DNA of 64,000 nt, from NCBI GenBank assembly GCA_006503535.1, contig QYRS01000003.1, positions 2,046,001 to 2,110,000 of the forward strand, given 5' to 3'. A program made the translations under genes and the position numbers. The notes beneath the pieces were generated by a model, which did not search any database, was not told where the DNA came from, and saw nothing but the letters and a program-made list of their open reading frames with translations. How positions within the stretch are numbered: position 1 is the stretch's first letter; each line of letters begins with the position of its first letter. This document shows, piece by piece, positions 35,428 to 45,641 of this stretch. The stretch comes from Arthrinium phaeospermum. Taxonomy: Eukaryota > Ascomycota > Sordariomycetes > Amphisphaeriales > Apiosporaceae.

Positions 35428-38400
35428 GGCACAACAAGTACTCGACCATCCGGTCTTTGTTCCTACCACCCATCCAGGCGATCACAGGGGGCGGGCGCAA
35501 GCACATCATTTTCTACTACTAATACCCAACGGAGGCATCCAACGAGCTTGAAATTATTTCGTATCACGCACATCAATACCCTCAAGTTACTCGACTTTAA
35601 TGACGCATTATTGGCTACAGTTCTGGCACCCCAAGAGAGAGCCCATTTTCATGTTTCAAACTTGCATTACATCGGGGTTCTAGGAGTACACGGTTCTACG
35701 ACGGGAGTTAAGCACACATCAGAGGCGCCAAGACAGCAGCATCTGACATCTGGCTTCTTATTTTAGACTTGGAAGATCCGGAGCCTTTATTTTTTTATTT
35801 TGTCATTTTATCTTTTTGTTTTTGTTTTTTCGTTTGTTTGGCACACGGAGGCGGAGGTCAGCTTATTTCTGACCTGGCGCTGCTGATTGCTGAGGGCAAA
35901 GCGGCGTTCGGCGAGTCCAGGAGCAGCCAGCACCACTATCCTTCGGGCACCTAAAATCAAAGAAAGTTTGGTCCTTGCTTCCATCCACCGTGGCTTTCCA
36001 GACGTGGTGATATGTAGACGCATCCCGTCACAGCCCGCAGAGTTTTGGCAGTGTACGGGCAAAAAGAAGTTTTTTGCTATCTTGATGTGTTATGCACGCG
36101 GCTCGAACGGTGGTTTGCTTTTTTTCTTTTCTTTTTACTTCTTCTTGCGTTGCGTGCGTTTTCAGGGGAGACTGGGCAGTATTGGCCCGTCTCTCAGATT
36201 ACGCATGCAAAGCAAAGCAACTAGGCAAGGTGGTGTTTTATGTGGTGTGGCATCCAGAGATATCCAATAGAAGGACGTTCGCATTGCTCTAATTTTCGAT
36301 ACTGCTGCTGCATTGTGACTGTTGAATAATCAGTAGACCGCTCGCAGCCAGTTTATTATTTATTTTAATTATTTCTCCAAGTCCCCCGTTGTTGTCCTCG
36401 ACCAGTGGCGTCGAAATGATGTATCATGCATAGTGAGGCGCAATGACTGTAGGGGGTATATACGGAGTATATGCGTGTGAAATGTCATATCGTGTAATTC
36501 CTACCGGTCGGTCGCTCTCCTCGTTGGACCCTTGGAAACTCAGGGGCTGGCTGCTGCCTTTGCTGACTGCTTTTAGTTTTGGTAAGAAGTGAGCGGCGGC
36601 AGCAGCAGCAGCAGCATGGATGATGTGATTTGGATAAATGCGGTATATGCAAGTACTTTTTGGTGTGCGGCCGCCCGTGAGCCGCCGCCGCCGCCTCATG
36701 CCTGCCTACCATTCTCAATGCGCCGGGTGTTTGTGTTGTAGGATGAGTGTCTTATTATCTTTGTTTTGTTTTCGATGTCTGGTTTCCGTGGAGGAGGCGT
36801 CCTTGGGGCTTCCAAAGAAAGCAAGCAAGCAATGCAGCCACTTATTTGCTCACTCATCTATCAACCGCCCCCGAATCTTGTCATCGTGAATTACGGAGTA
36901 TTACGCCCGGCAATTGTTGTATCTATCCGCGGTAGGTGCCTACAGTACATGACAGTACCAACTTTACCTAACCCATCAATTGTTGCAATGGACTTGACCC
37001 TTGGCTCGGGTTGCTGTTTGTAGTAGTAAGTGAGTAAGTACCTGGTTACGTATGGGGGATCAAACAACCCGCAATCCTATCGTTGCCCCCCTACAGCCAG
37101 CCACTGTTTGATGAAGATGCAATGTTGTCCCCAAGTCTGTGAGTAATAGTGGTGGTGGTGGTGGCCATACTTGATAAAATGTTCCCTCTCTCTCAACCAA
37201 TTCATGCATGCATTGGAAAAATCCATTGCAGGATAGAAGGCAAAAAACGCAACGGCGTAAGCCTTACTCTCTTTTTACTCGCCCGTTGGCCCTGCGGCCA
37301 TTGGCAAATCAACGTTCAGACCGACCCTCAGCTGAGGAAGGACGAGGAAAGGAGCTGACTTGCCACTCAGGCGGGTGCGGTAAGGCGTGCTGGATTGATT
37401 GAATTGACTGGAGGAGCTCGCTGCCTGGCCCCTTGTCCGAAAAATTCAAGTAAACTTCCATCCCAGGTACACAGAGTTTATTTGGACAGCAGCAACGGCC
37501 AATCTGCATCCACCCAATTACATTACTGTACAAAGTTCGTTCGGAATGCGAAATCGGTTTCCTCTTCCTCCTCCTCCTTCGAAAGGCATGGGTATTGGTT
37601 GGATGCATGGCATGGCGCATTCTTCTTTACGACCATTCCCGCGTTTTCCGTATCGGAGTTATCCGTATCGGAATGCTGGTCCGTTCCTTCACTTCTTTTT
37701 TGTCGCCTCTTTGCCTCTCTTATCCGTACATTCAAATCAATCACACCACATCATCCATCAGTCGACCACCACCACCACCTTTAAACCCCTGGCTACTACC
37801 TCACAGACCGCTGCAACAAACGCCCAGGCGCCCCCTTCTAATCAAAGTCGTCGTATTTTGCCGAATCTGCGGAACGTCAAGAATATGTAGCTGTACAAAT
37901 CCTTTTCGTTTCATGTTGCCTCTTCCACCCATCCATTCATACATGCATACTCCGTACTACGCCTTTCTATCTGCAAGCGAAACTTCGATTGAGCCGTGAG
38001 CTACATAGGTAGGGGTTGGTTTGTTGATTGATCACATGAGAAAGGCTACGTGCGTGTGCACTCATGCATTCTTTTTTATCATCCCTTCCAATGCCTCGTG
38101 ACGACTTGTAGATAGATGACTGTGTGCAGGTTTGTCTGTTGTTTGCTTCGCCATCTCAGCCCCTAGATTAGGTAGGACGGCCCGAGAACCCAGATCCGGC
38201 ACACCACTCGCTCCCCCCTGTTTGTATGTAACCGCCATGTGATGCAGAGAATCCTCCTTACTCCTATTCTGTTTGATTGTGTCAGTCCATGTGGCACATG
38301 GCATGTCGGGGGGTCGGGATGAGGGGGTTTGCAGCGGTATGGCATGGCAAGGCAAGGCAAGGCTCGGTCTCGGGAGCGAGTGTGGGTTGCTGGTCCGGAT

Positions 38401-39754
38401 ATCGTGGTTACTTTTACGATCCTGCAGCTTCCTTGCTCGTTTGCGAATTTACGAGGCGGGGCGGAGTATCTCATCCCTTTCCCGTTGATTCTGGTGACGA
38501 TATCCGTCCGCTTTCCTATGCCGCACGATACAGCATATTTGGATTTCCTGACTGAGGACGGGGAACTCGATACGCGCATGTGCACATGAATATGCAGTAA
38601 TGGGTTGGCTACTGGAACACCCTTCTTCAGGGACTCTTTGCTCCGGAAAACTGCATATGCGTGCCTTCGTAATAAGACTTCCTAAGTTTCCCTTGAGGCA
38701 ATACTTCCCTCGTACTCCTTTCGTCCTCATGCGATATTGTATCGCGAGTATGCACTTCCCTGCAAGGTCGAGGACAATCCACGTCTACCATCGACTAAAT
38801 CAAGCAATTGCTCATAAGCTATACAATGGCTCTTGAATTGCCATGGTGATTCTGCGAAATGAATCCACGAGAGTAGTCCCAGCTCTATGCCTTCGTGAAC
38901 TCCTCGTAATATCTAACCCATGAATTCCACGAGACGCCAGCGCAGCGAGAACCCATATACGGTGCGGAGTGCGATTACGAGATATAACTCTTCGTAGTCT
39001 TCCAAGTAAACCAGTAGAAGTAATACAACTGTAGTAACCGCCGCGGGTTCGAAAGACACTCGAAGCTTAGCAGGGTTGTTGTTGAGAACCCCCCTGATGC
39101 TTATAATAGAGGTAACCTCACGAAGTCGATGTATTTTATTTTTGTCGCCCTGTATAGCTTGCCCAGCACTGCGATGCCCAGCAAGTCCACTTCGAAGGCG
39201 AAGTGGATGCCTGGAGATTTGGATGGCACGTAACAACTAGAATACAGCGCGGAGTTCCAAGTTCTAAGCTACCTGCAGGTATCTAGTCCCTCTTTGTCTC
39301 CTACGGGTCGCTAAAGCTACACATAGATATATATTAACCTCAGATGAAGTTGATAGCCTAGTATGTCTTTGGTGAGCGACCTGCTACTTCCAATGCTGAC
39401 AGTCCCTCCATGTTCACTCAGAGTTCGGACATGGACATGAAACAGAAGCTCGCCCCTGTTGGTAAAAAGTGATATTTGAATAACTGCTGACAAGCCAGAC
39501 CGGAAAATAGCAGCGTATACTTCGTTGAGTCGTTATTTGCGTAGACAGGAAAAGGAAACATCAATCATCAGAGAACGAACGCCCTAACAGCGTAACCCTC
39601 AATAGCAAATTACTCAGTGCGCGTTCCTGGCTTCTTCATACTGCCTCATAAGAGATCACTCAGATCCAAACCCATCAATGACACGCGGGCAAACACAAAG
39701 ACCCTCATCCCTCGCAGCCAGACAATGCACCCGAACTGACTAAAGCCTCCTCCC
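35428..39754. other. 4.3-kb gene-poor spacer
   Basis: No gene supported. T-rich tracts follow the SOK1-like gene (35780-35840, 36110-36140) and fit a 3' UTR. Three copies of TACGGAGTA/TACTCCGTA lie here (36461, 36892, 37948). A perfect 9-bp hairpin is at 39186-39207. The part after 38.8 kb is AT-richer and could hold weathered transposon sequence, but no diagnostic domain is readable. Confidence 0.45.
39186..39207 (+). repeat. Perfect hairpin, 9-bp stem with AAGG loop
   Basis: TCCACTTCG is followed by AAGG and then its exact complement CGAAGTGGA. Short inverted repeat of unknown role. Confidence 0.7.
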
Positions 39755-40094
39755 CTAAGGGGAGGGGCACACCAACTGGCAGTAGCAGTCCCCCTCGCAG
39801 TCCGGATTGGTCAGCTGGATGTTGCCGTTCCCGTCGCAGATGGCGCCGTCGGCGTCGCAGCGGCCGCAGTACATGTAGTAGAGGCAGTCCGCCTGCGAAG
39901 CCGCGAATTGCTCCCGGAACTTCATCAGGGGGCGGCGCCCCTGCTCTCTTTGATGGGCCCGCCCGAGACCAGGCCAGCGAGGCCGGAGACGGCGGCTGCG
40001 GCTGCAAGGGAGAACTACATGATGATGTGTGTTAGGTATGTCTGCAAAGCGGTCCCGGGCGGACATCGGGTTGAGAAAGGGGCTATACCTTCAT
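39755..40094 (-). pseudogene. Small secreted cysteine-rich protein gene with a one-base frame break
   Basis: Exon 1 is just ATG AAG (40089-40094). The 74-bp intron 40015-40088 has donor GTATAG, branch CCTAAC and acceptor TGTAG. Exon 2 first encodes a textbook signal peptide (FSLAAAAAVSGLAGLVSG) and then meets TGA at the C5 run near 39940. In another frame, without stop, the sequence continues as a short domain with eight cysteines (spacings C-x5-C-x2-C-x6-C, then C-x3-C-x1-C-x3-C) ending at 39755. The two parts differ by one base, so exon 2 is 260 nt where 261 would keep phase. It may be a real frameshift, a base-call error in the C run, or an allele. Small secreted Cys-rich proteins are often antimicrobial or host-interaction proteins; no known family recognised. 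Confidence 0.6.
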
Positions 40095-41152
40095 GATGTC
40101 GGCGGTGGTAGGATTGGTATTGACTGAGGGAGAAGTTGGTATTGAAGATTATATAGGTGGTCTAGTAGTCTAGATGAAGGAGTTCAGGGCCGGGGGACTT
40201 TATTATGTGTTTGTAGTGTGATGAAGATGGTCTCGAGATTGAAGACTCCATGTCTGAGGTTGTCCAACCCCTTATAGTCGAAGACGATGCACCAAGTTCT
40301 CCATGTTACCGCCTCGCCTCACTTCTATCTCTGCCATCCATCGGATGTCATCGTCACCGTCTAGCCGCCCTCACCGTAGATCCAGAAGTCATATGGTTAC
40401 TTCCAGTATCGATCAACGCCTTGCTGGTTATATTCAGACATAGCACGGCGACCAACTCACGTTTCGCTATCGTATCCAATAGGGGCTCACAGCAATGAAG
40501 CAAGGGGCCTTGAGTATGCACTTGTATACCGAAAGGGGCACCTTTTCGCAGTATAGGTAATCAATATTGACGTCAGTTATGCAGATAGTCCGAATTGGGA
40601 AAGTATGGGGTGTGATGTGGGGAGGTGGTATTCGTCTCTTTTTTCAAAGCACCAACGGCGTTGTAAAAGTCGCTTACATGACATGACAACAACAACAACT
40701 TAGGTTAACAACGGTGAGCCAAGCTGCAGCGTTGCCCTCGGCACGGGGTATTTGAGCAAACTTTTCGTAGCGAGGCCTCGGTTCGGGTACAGAGTCGCGC
40801 GGCTCGATATGTGACGATCATCTCTACCCACTCGAGGAAATTCGCCTGCGTGGAACGAGGTAGAGCAAGAGTAGTGAATAGTAATTCAATGGTAATCGTG
40901 CAACTAGAATACGAGCCAAGTCACTTCGTGATGTCATAGAAACTGCAGCAAGTATGCAGTCTTCTACATGAATGTACATTACGCATCTACATAAAATTAC
41001 ATGGATGAACTTTGTAGCAAAGTGGTCCCTTGCACCACAACAGCGAAGACAGATGCGCCTGCGAGAAGGCTTGCCTCGTCACCGCCTCTCAACGAGTCCA
41101 GCACACCTTGCATGGTGCTCTGCGACTCGAACCTGTATGTTTGATGTCACAC
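40095..41152. other. Spacer upstream of the secreted-protein gene
   Basis: Contains the TATA box of the Cys-rich gene at its start. The rest is gene-free as far as I can see. Composition is mixed. Confidence 0.4.
40149..40156 (-). promoter_or_regulatory. TATA box of the Cys-rich secreted gene
   Basis: CTATATAA on the minus strand, 55 bp before the ATG at 40094. The spacing fits a core promoter with a short leader. Confidence 0.55.
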
Positions 41153-41993
41153 TCATGACGACGACGACCTGCCTCGGCTAGTGAACTGCATCATGAGCGG
41201 GGCTACCGCCATCGTGAAGCAGTCCAACGCTTCGGTGTCGAAGTGGTCACCGTTCTCGCCCGGGCCCATAGACAGGTCGAAGTACTGAGCGATCTTGAAG
41301 AGGGTGGTGCGGATAAACTTCCAAGTCAGGTTCTTGCCGGGGCACGCATGCAGTCCTAACTCATATGGCGTCAGCCCTCTGTTTAGGTGGGTAGGTAGGT
41401 GTTGTTCTAGTCTGACACGACTTACCAAATGTGAAGGACAGGAAAGGGGCATCCTCAGCTACTAGATTATTGCTTTTGGAACTGAACCTTTCAGGGATGA
41501 GCTCCTGGGCCCGCGGCCAATACCGCTGGTCCGCCTGGATGAGCTGGGTCGGGACGAAGACGGTGGTATTGCCGGAGACGAAGCACTCATCAACCTGGAG
41601 GCCCTTGGGTGGCGTCTGGCGATAGCTGCCGGTGATGACGGCGACCGACCTGGCCACTTTCTCGTAGCTCCAGTCCGCTGGTTTCGACATGGCCGCGTCC
41701 ACTGCAGCCTGCAGCTTCCGGCAGACCAGCGGGTGCTTGCACAGGCAATAGAGGGTCGAGGCTAGGGTCGTCGCCGTGGTGTCGGTCCCGGCAAAGACGA
41801 CGGCGCACGAGTCCTCGTACAGCGCGGCGACGGAGGGAGAGGCGGCGGGGTCTTTCTCTTCGAAGGCTTTACTGAGCCACGAATAGTATTGAATGAGGGT
41901 GACTGGTATATACACGATCTCTCCATCCGACCACATACGTCCTTCGTTCATCGTCTGGCTCATCATTCGAGCTTGTCGTCTTTCCAGGAAGCC
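41153..41993 (-). pseudogene. Cytochrome P450 relic (C-terminal half, ExxR region deleted)
   Basis: Two exons, about 41426-41993 and 41153-41355, joined by a 70-bp intron (GTAAGT, branch CTGAC, TTAG). The splice rebuilds a perfect heme loop FTFGLHACPG with the cysteine ligand. The I-helix oxygen-activation motif AGTDTT is present (CAVVFAGTDTTATTL). Two things are missing. The N-terminal 250 or so residues with the membrane anchor are absent: upstream sequence shows only a possible acceptor at 41994-41996 and then unrelated spacer before the next gene at 42381. The K-helix ExxR segment is also absent: the text passes straight from YEKVARSVAVITG to SYRQTPPKG, where roughly 30-40 residues are expected. 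Without ExxR a P450 cannot fold its heme pocket, so this is most likely a dead gene. Confidence 0.8.
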
Positions 41994-42380
41994 CTAGATT
42001 ATACATGTTCCTTCCTATTGTTTTTTACTGATCTTTTTATCACGAGGACCTTCAAAACATTCATCACCTCCAAGTGATATGTGGTCAAAAGGGGCTTTGT
42101 CTCATAACATGGCCCTGTGCCTGATAGATTCGCGAGAGTTCTGTTCTATCAATCAGTCTTCAGAAATAGTTCACAATCCTTTATGTATTGAAGATGAGGA
42201 CGCCGCCCTTGCCTCAGTTGTGTTAGTACCATAGTCAGACATTTGTCTTGAATAAGGCAAACTCGCAAGAAGCCTAAATCAAGGACTGCGGGATGAATAT
42301 AGTCTTCTCTTTCGTTTTGAACCTCATACTCACGTCTTACCTCACAGCAGCTTCTTGACAGGAGCAAAGAAGTTCCCAAA
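41994..42380. other. Spacer between two broken genes
   Basis: 387 bp between the P450 relic and the frame-broken gene that diverge from it. AT-rich, with no coding sequence. In an intact P450 its N-terminal exons would lie here. Confidence 0.45.
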
Positions 42381-43064
42381 ATGCAGCAACCCACGGAAGA
42401 CCAAGTTGTGGCGGCGCTGGCGTACTACCGCGAGCGCATCGTCTCCCACAACCGAGAAGCCTTCACCAAGTTCGTCCAGATGGCCGAGACCGCCCAGCCC
42501 CAGACACCCAAGAACTCCGCCGCTCTAGCCGCAGGGCGCCCTCCGCTTCATTCGCGAGCTCCTCTGCATCAAGCGCCCGGAGCTGCACCAGGACCCGGCG
42601 GAGCGCATCGACACACACTCCCGCCGACATCCACCGCAAATGGCCCGCGCTGGTGCGCGCCTTTTTCCTGGACGGAGTCGCCGTCTACCGTGATGACGAG
42701 GCCGAACGCGAGCCCCACCGCACCGCGTACCGAGAAAGCACCCTGGCCGCGCTGCGAGAGGCGATGGGAGGCGCCGACGCTCCCACCTCCGCCTCCACGC
42801 ATGATCTGGGGTTCCCCGAAGACCTCTGGATTCTGATGGGCCTGGTGGACGGCCTCGAGGGCCATGGCTGGCCGCTGTACCACGAGTATGGGTACCAGAT
42901 CCGGGTCTGGTGGCGGCGGCGACACTAGTTGGCGGTGGCGGTACGTGGTCGACATGGGACAGGACGGTGTTGAAGTCTTTGCAAACATAGTAGAGCTACT
43001 GAAGTGGCTTGAACTGCTACACAGAAAAGGTCTTCCGCGACTGATGGAATTGAGTTCAAGCTAG
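42381..43064 (+). pseudogene. Unknown gene broken by three shifts of reading frame
   Basis: Protein-like text runs through the whole interval but changes frame three times, each by +1. Frame 1 from ATG 42381 gives QVVAALAYYRERIVSHNREA to about 42530. The next frame from 42532 gives QGALRFIRELLCIKRPELHQ. The third from 42626 gives DIHRKWPALVRAFFLDGVAV, then later LWILMGLVDGLEGHGWPLYH. After about 42905 the first frame is restored with WRWRYVVDMGQDGVEVFANI and VELLKWLELLHR, then TAG at 43062. No gap is long enough for introns. The amphipathic, Trp-rich style reminds me of fungal SMI1/KNR4-like hypothetical proteins, but this is only a resemblance. Most likely a decaying gene; sequencing errors at GC-rich spots are the alternative. 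Confidence 0.6.
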
Positions 43065-43386
43065 CAATAACATCCATACCAGCCACCAGGGGGACGGCTT
43101 CTGAGTCTCTGAGCACTATACATGCCTGCTTACCGGGTTGATCAAAGTTAACCGAGCTCGACCTACGGATACGTACCTGGCATATACAGGTTACATTGGG
43201 CAGGGACAACCTGCTGCCTGCCTCAGCCGGGCTATCAATCAAAAGCGACTACCAACAAACAATTCTATTTAGCACTTCCGCCAATCCCCCAGCAGCCAAC
43301 CTCGCCAAACTTCATTCTCACCCCCATCAGCTATTCAATCGTGCAACAGCTTTCATTCCCACCACACGCGTCCTCATCCTCGCACG
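43065..43386. promoter_or_regulatory. Upstream region of the alpha/beta hydrolase gene
   Basis: 322-bp spacer. No coding frame and no clear TATA box; a pyrimidine- and CA-rich stretch precedes the ATG, as usual for fungal leaders. Confidence 0.4.
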
Positions 43387-44490
43387 ATGGCGGTTCCCGC
43401 AATCCCATCTCCCCGAACGACACTGATACCCTTCCTCTCCGCTGCCGAGGCCGATGGGCTCGCGTACCCTCCCAATGCTCTTCCAGGTGCTCGTGATGTG
43501 GCTACCTTCTATGGCACCATGCGAGTCTATGAATGGGGTCCGGCGGATGGGAACAAAGTCTTGTTCGTTCACGGCGATGCCACCCCTTGCTTGATCTTTT
43601 CCGAAATTGCCCAAGCACTTGTCGACGCTGGATACCGTGTCATGCTTTTTGGTGAGTAGCGTTGCAAACTGATGCTGCAGTCCACAGTCCACCAACCAAC
43701 ACCAACATGGTCACTAGATCTTTGGGGACGAGGCTACAGCGATACCCCGCTCGCTAGCAGGCACGACGTTCGTTTTTTGGCGACACAGACTCTCTTGGCC
43801 GTGGGCTCATCACCTCTCTCTTGGACGGGAGACGGCGATCTCTTCTCCATCGTCGCCTTCTCCTTGGGCGGTCCCATCTCGTTGGCTTTTGCTGGCACAT
43901 TCCCCCAGTCAGTCCGATCATTGGTGCTTCTCGGCCCGGCGGGCTTCATTCGAACCTTGCCAGATGGATACGGAGACCCCATCATCCAGGATCCCGAACT
44001 TGCCCCATCACAAGAAGCTCTCCGCGAGAAAGTTCGACAGGTCCTTGGAGTTGCCGCGTCTGGCCCAGCTTTAAACATACAACCGGACCAGACACAGAAC
44101 GTCGCACCAGCAGCAGGACCTGATCGCGTCGAGAAGACCTTCGACATGGGAGCGATACTCCAGTGGCAGTTTGATCATCATCAAGGCCATGTCCATTCAT
44201 TCCAGAGCACGACCCGGTATGGGCCGTTACAAAATGCGGGGCAGATATGGAAACCAGTTTGCGACATCATCTCCGCCCGAACACGACCTGATGTCCCTCT
44301 GCATGGATCCAAGTTGCTCGTCTTCTTTGGTCAGGATGATGACGTTGTGGTTGGACAAGAGACGATCGAGGATATCTCGAACCTGCTGCCGGCCGACCAT
44401 TTGCAGGTCGAATACCTACCAGGGGGGCATGGCTTCCCGTATCCCAACAGTGAAAAGATCACTCGGACAATTCTTTCCTTCTGGGGTTAG
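43387..44490 (+). CDS. Alpha/beta hydrolase fold protein
   Basis: Two exons, join(43387..43651, 43718..44490), 345 aa. The 66-bp intron (GTGAGT to CACTAG) joins MLF to DLWGRGYSD in phase 1, the exact place of the family's DxxGxGxSD motif. The oxyanion-hole region reads VLFVHGDATP (residues about 58-67). The nucleophile elbow is AFSLGG with Ser137, so the usual first Gly is Ala. The acid is probably in FFGQDDDVV, and the base is His326 in GGHGFPY. Length and order fit soluble lipase, epoxide-hydrolase or C-C hydrolase-like enzymes of fungi; the substrate cannot be told. There is no signal peptide, so it is probably cytosolic. Next to the P450 relic and the broken gene it may be the last intact member of a former accessory cluster (inference). 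Confidence 0.88.
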
Positions 44491-45641
44491 TCTTCTATGT
44501 TGTAGATGAGTTCTCTGAGGCTACATCTGTCGTGGCATTATTGTTATGCTCAAGCTTGAACAGGTTACATCGCGTCGTAGTCTAGAGCTAGAAATAACAC
44601 AGTCTCAATTGTAAATAGAGTCAAGGAATCCCTGGCATTAGAGTCATCGCTATAAGTTAGCCAAGGAGAACTAATAAAAAGGGCGAGTACTCCGTATTTA
44701 AAGGATGTTTTTCCAAGTGATCGCTCCACGAATCTGATATATGCATTCATTGGTGGAATAACCCATGGAATTTTTTTCTCCCAGACTTGGCAATTGAAGG
44801 TACATAAAGGCATATCAACGTCACATGTCTCGCGCCGGGAGTGGCGGAGATCGATCATTTCAAGCCTTTGCCGAGTCTGGTGTTGTAACGAGAAGAAGTG
44901 GTCAGTCACGATACGACCCCAGATTTCCATGGCCGTAATAGGTCCCGGAGCGACCAGACGGGCCCGATAGAGCGGAATGTGGGGAGAGAATGCGGGGAGC
45001 ATTTTCGATAGATGCGGCCATGACTAGCAACCCAGCATGCATCCCAAGTCATTTGCCGGTATGTCTTGCATCCTGGACAGGGGTTGTAGTCATTTTCCCT
45101 GGCCAACTGCAAAGTCCTCCCCGTCCTCCCCACCCAACCGTGCTATCACATAGGACGGCGAATCTCCCGACCTGGTCCTCATCGACTTGGCATATTGGAG
45201 AAACGGCTCGAACCGGACACCAGCTCGCGATGGGAGATGGCGGAAGGGCGATCTACTCCGAAAACGACGTCGTCATGGTGCAGCATCGTGGGGTGGTCTT
45301 CGGCTCCTCGTCGGGGGGAAGATAGAGGGTGCCGAGGCAGTGGTTTGTTCGTGGTGTGATGCGGTGTGGCCAGCGGTCAGTGGTCGCCGCCAGTCGTGGT
45401 GTCGTATGGCATCGTTGACTGCAGATGGGAGGTGAGGAGAAGAGGGAAGAAGAAACACCCGGTCGGCCATCTCCCTGTTGAGCGGGCGACCCACAGGATC
45501 ACGGGCACGTGTATAAAGAGCAGCCGGAGGTATTGGGTTTCTCCTGAGTTGGAATCGCTTGCTCTCCACGGACGGTCTTGAGAAGTGTAGACACTACTAT
45601 CCCTCACCACCATCAAGGCAAAGAGAACCTGCTATTCCACC
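44491..45641. other. Spacer with the esterase promoter
   Basis: 1.15 kb, no supported gene. It carries one TACTCCGTA copy (44688-44696) and, near the end, a CACGTG box touching a TATA box. Confidence 0.45.
45506..45518 (+). promoter_or_regulatory. CACGTG E-box abutting TATA box of the esterase gene
   Basis: The palindrome CACGTG (45506-45511) shares its last base with the start of the core sequence GTATAAAG (TATAAAG at 45512-45518), 124 bp before the ATG. bHLH regulators bind CACGTG. Confidence 0.5.

Noticed and set aside
39705..40007. Alternative reading of the Cys-rich gene using the TTGCAG acceptor
   Set aside because: It gives an Arg/Pro/Leu-rich product with neither signal peptide nor cysteine pattern, so the TGTAG acceptor with a frame break is more plausible.
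39234..40912. Shared 12-mer CAACTAGAATAC at 39234 and 40901, as possible transposon long terminal repeats
   Set aside because: Flanks do not match beyond the 12 bases and there is no TG...CA border or target-site duplication.
41100..41140. Minus-strand B-box-like GGTTCGAGTCG as a second tRNA
   Set aside because: No A-box, acceptor stem or T-arm pairing could be found.
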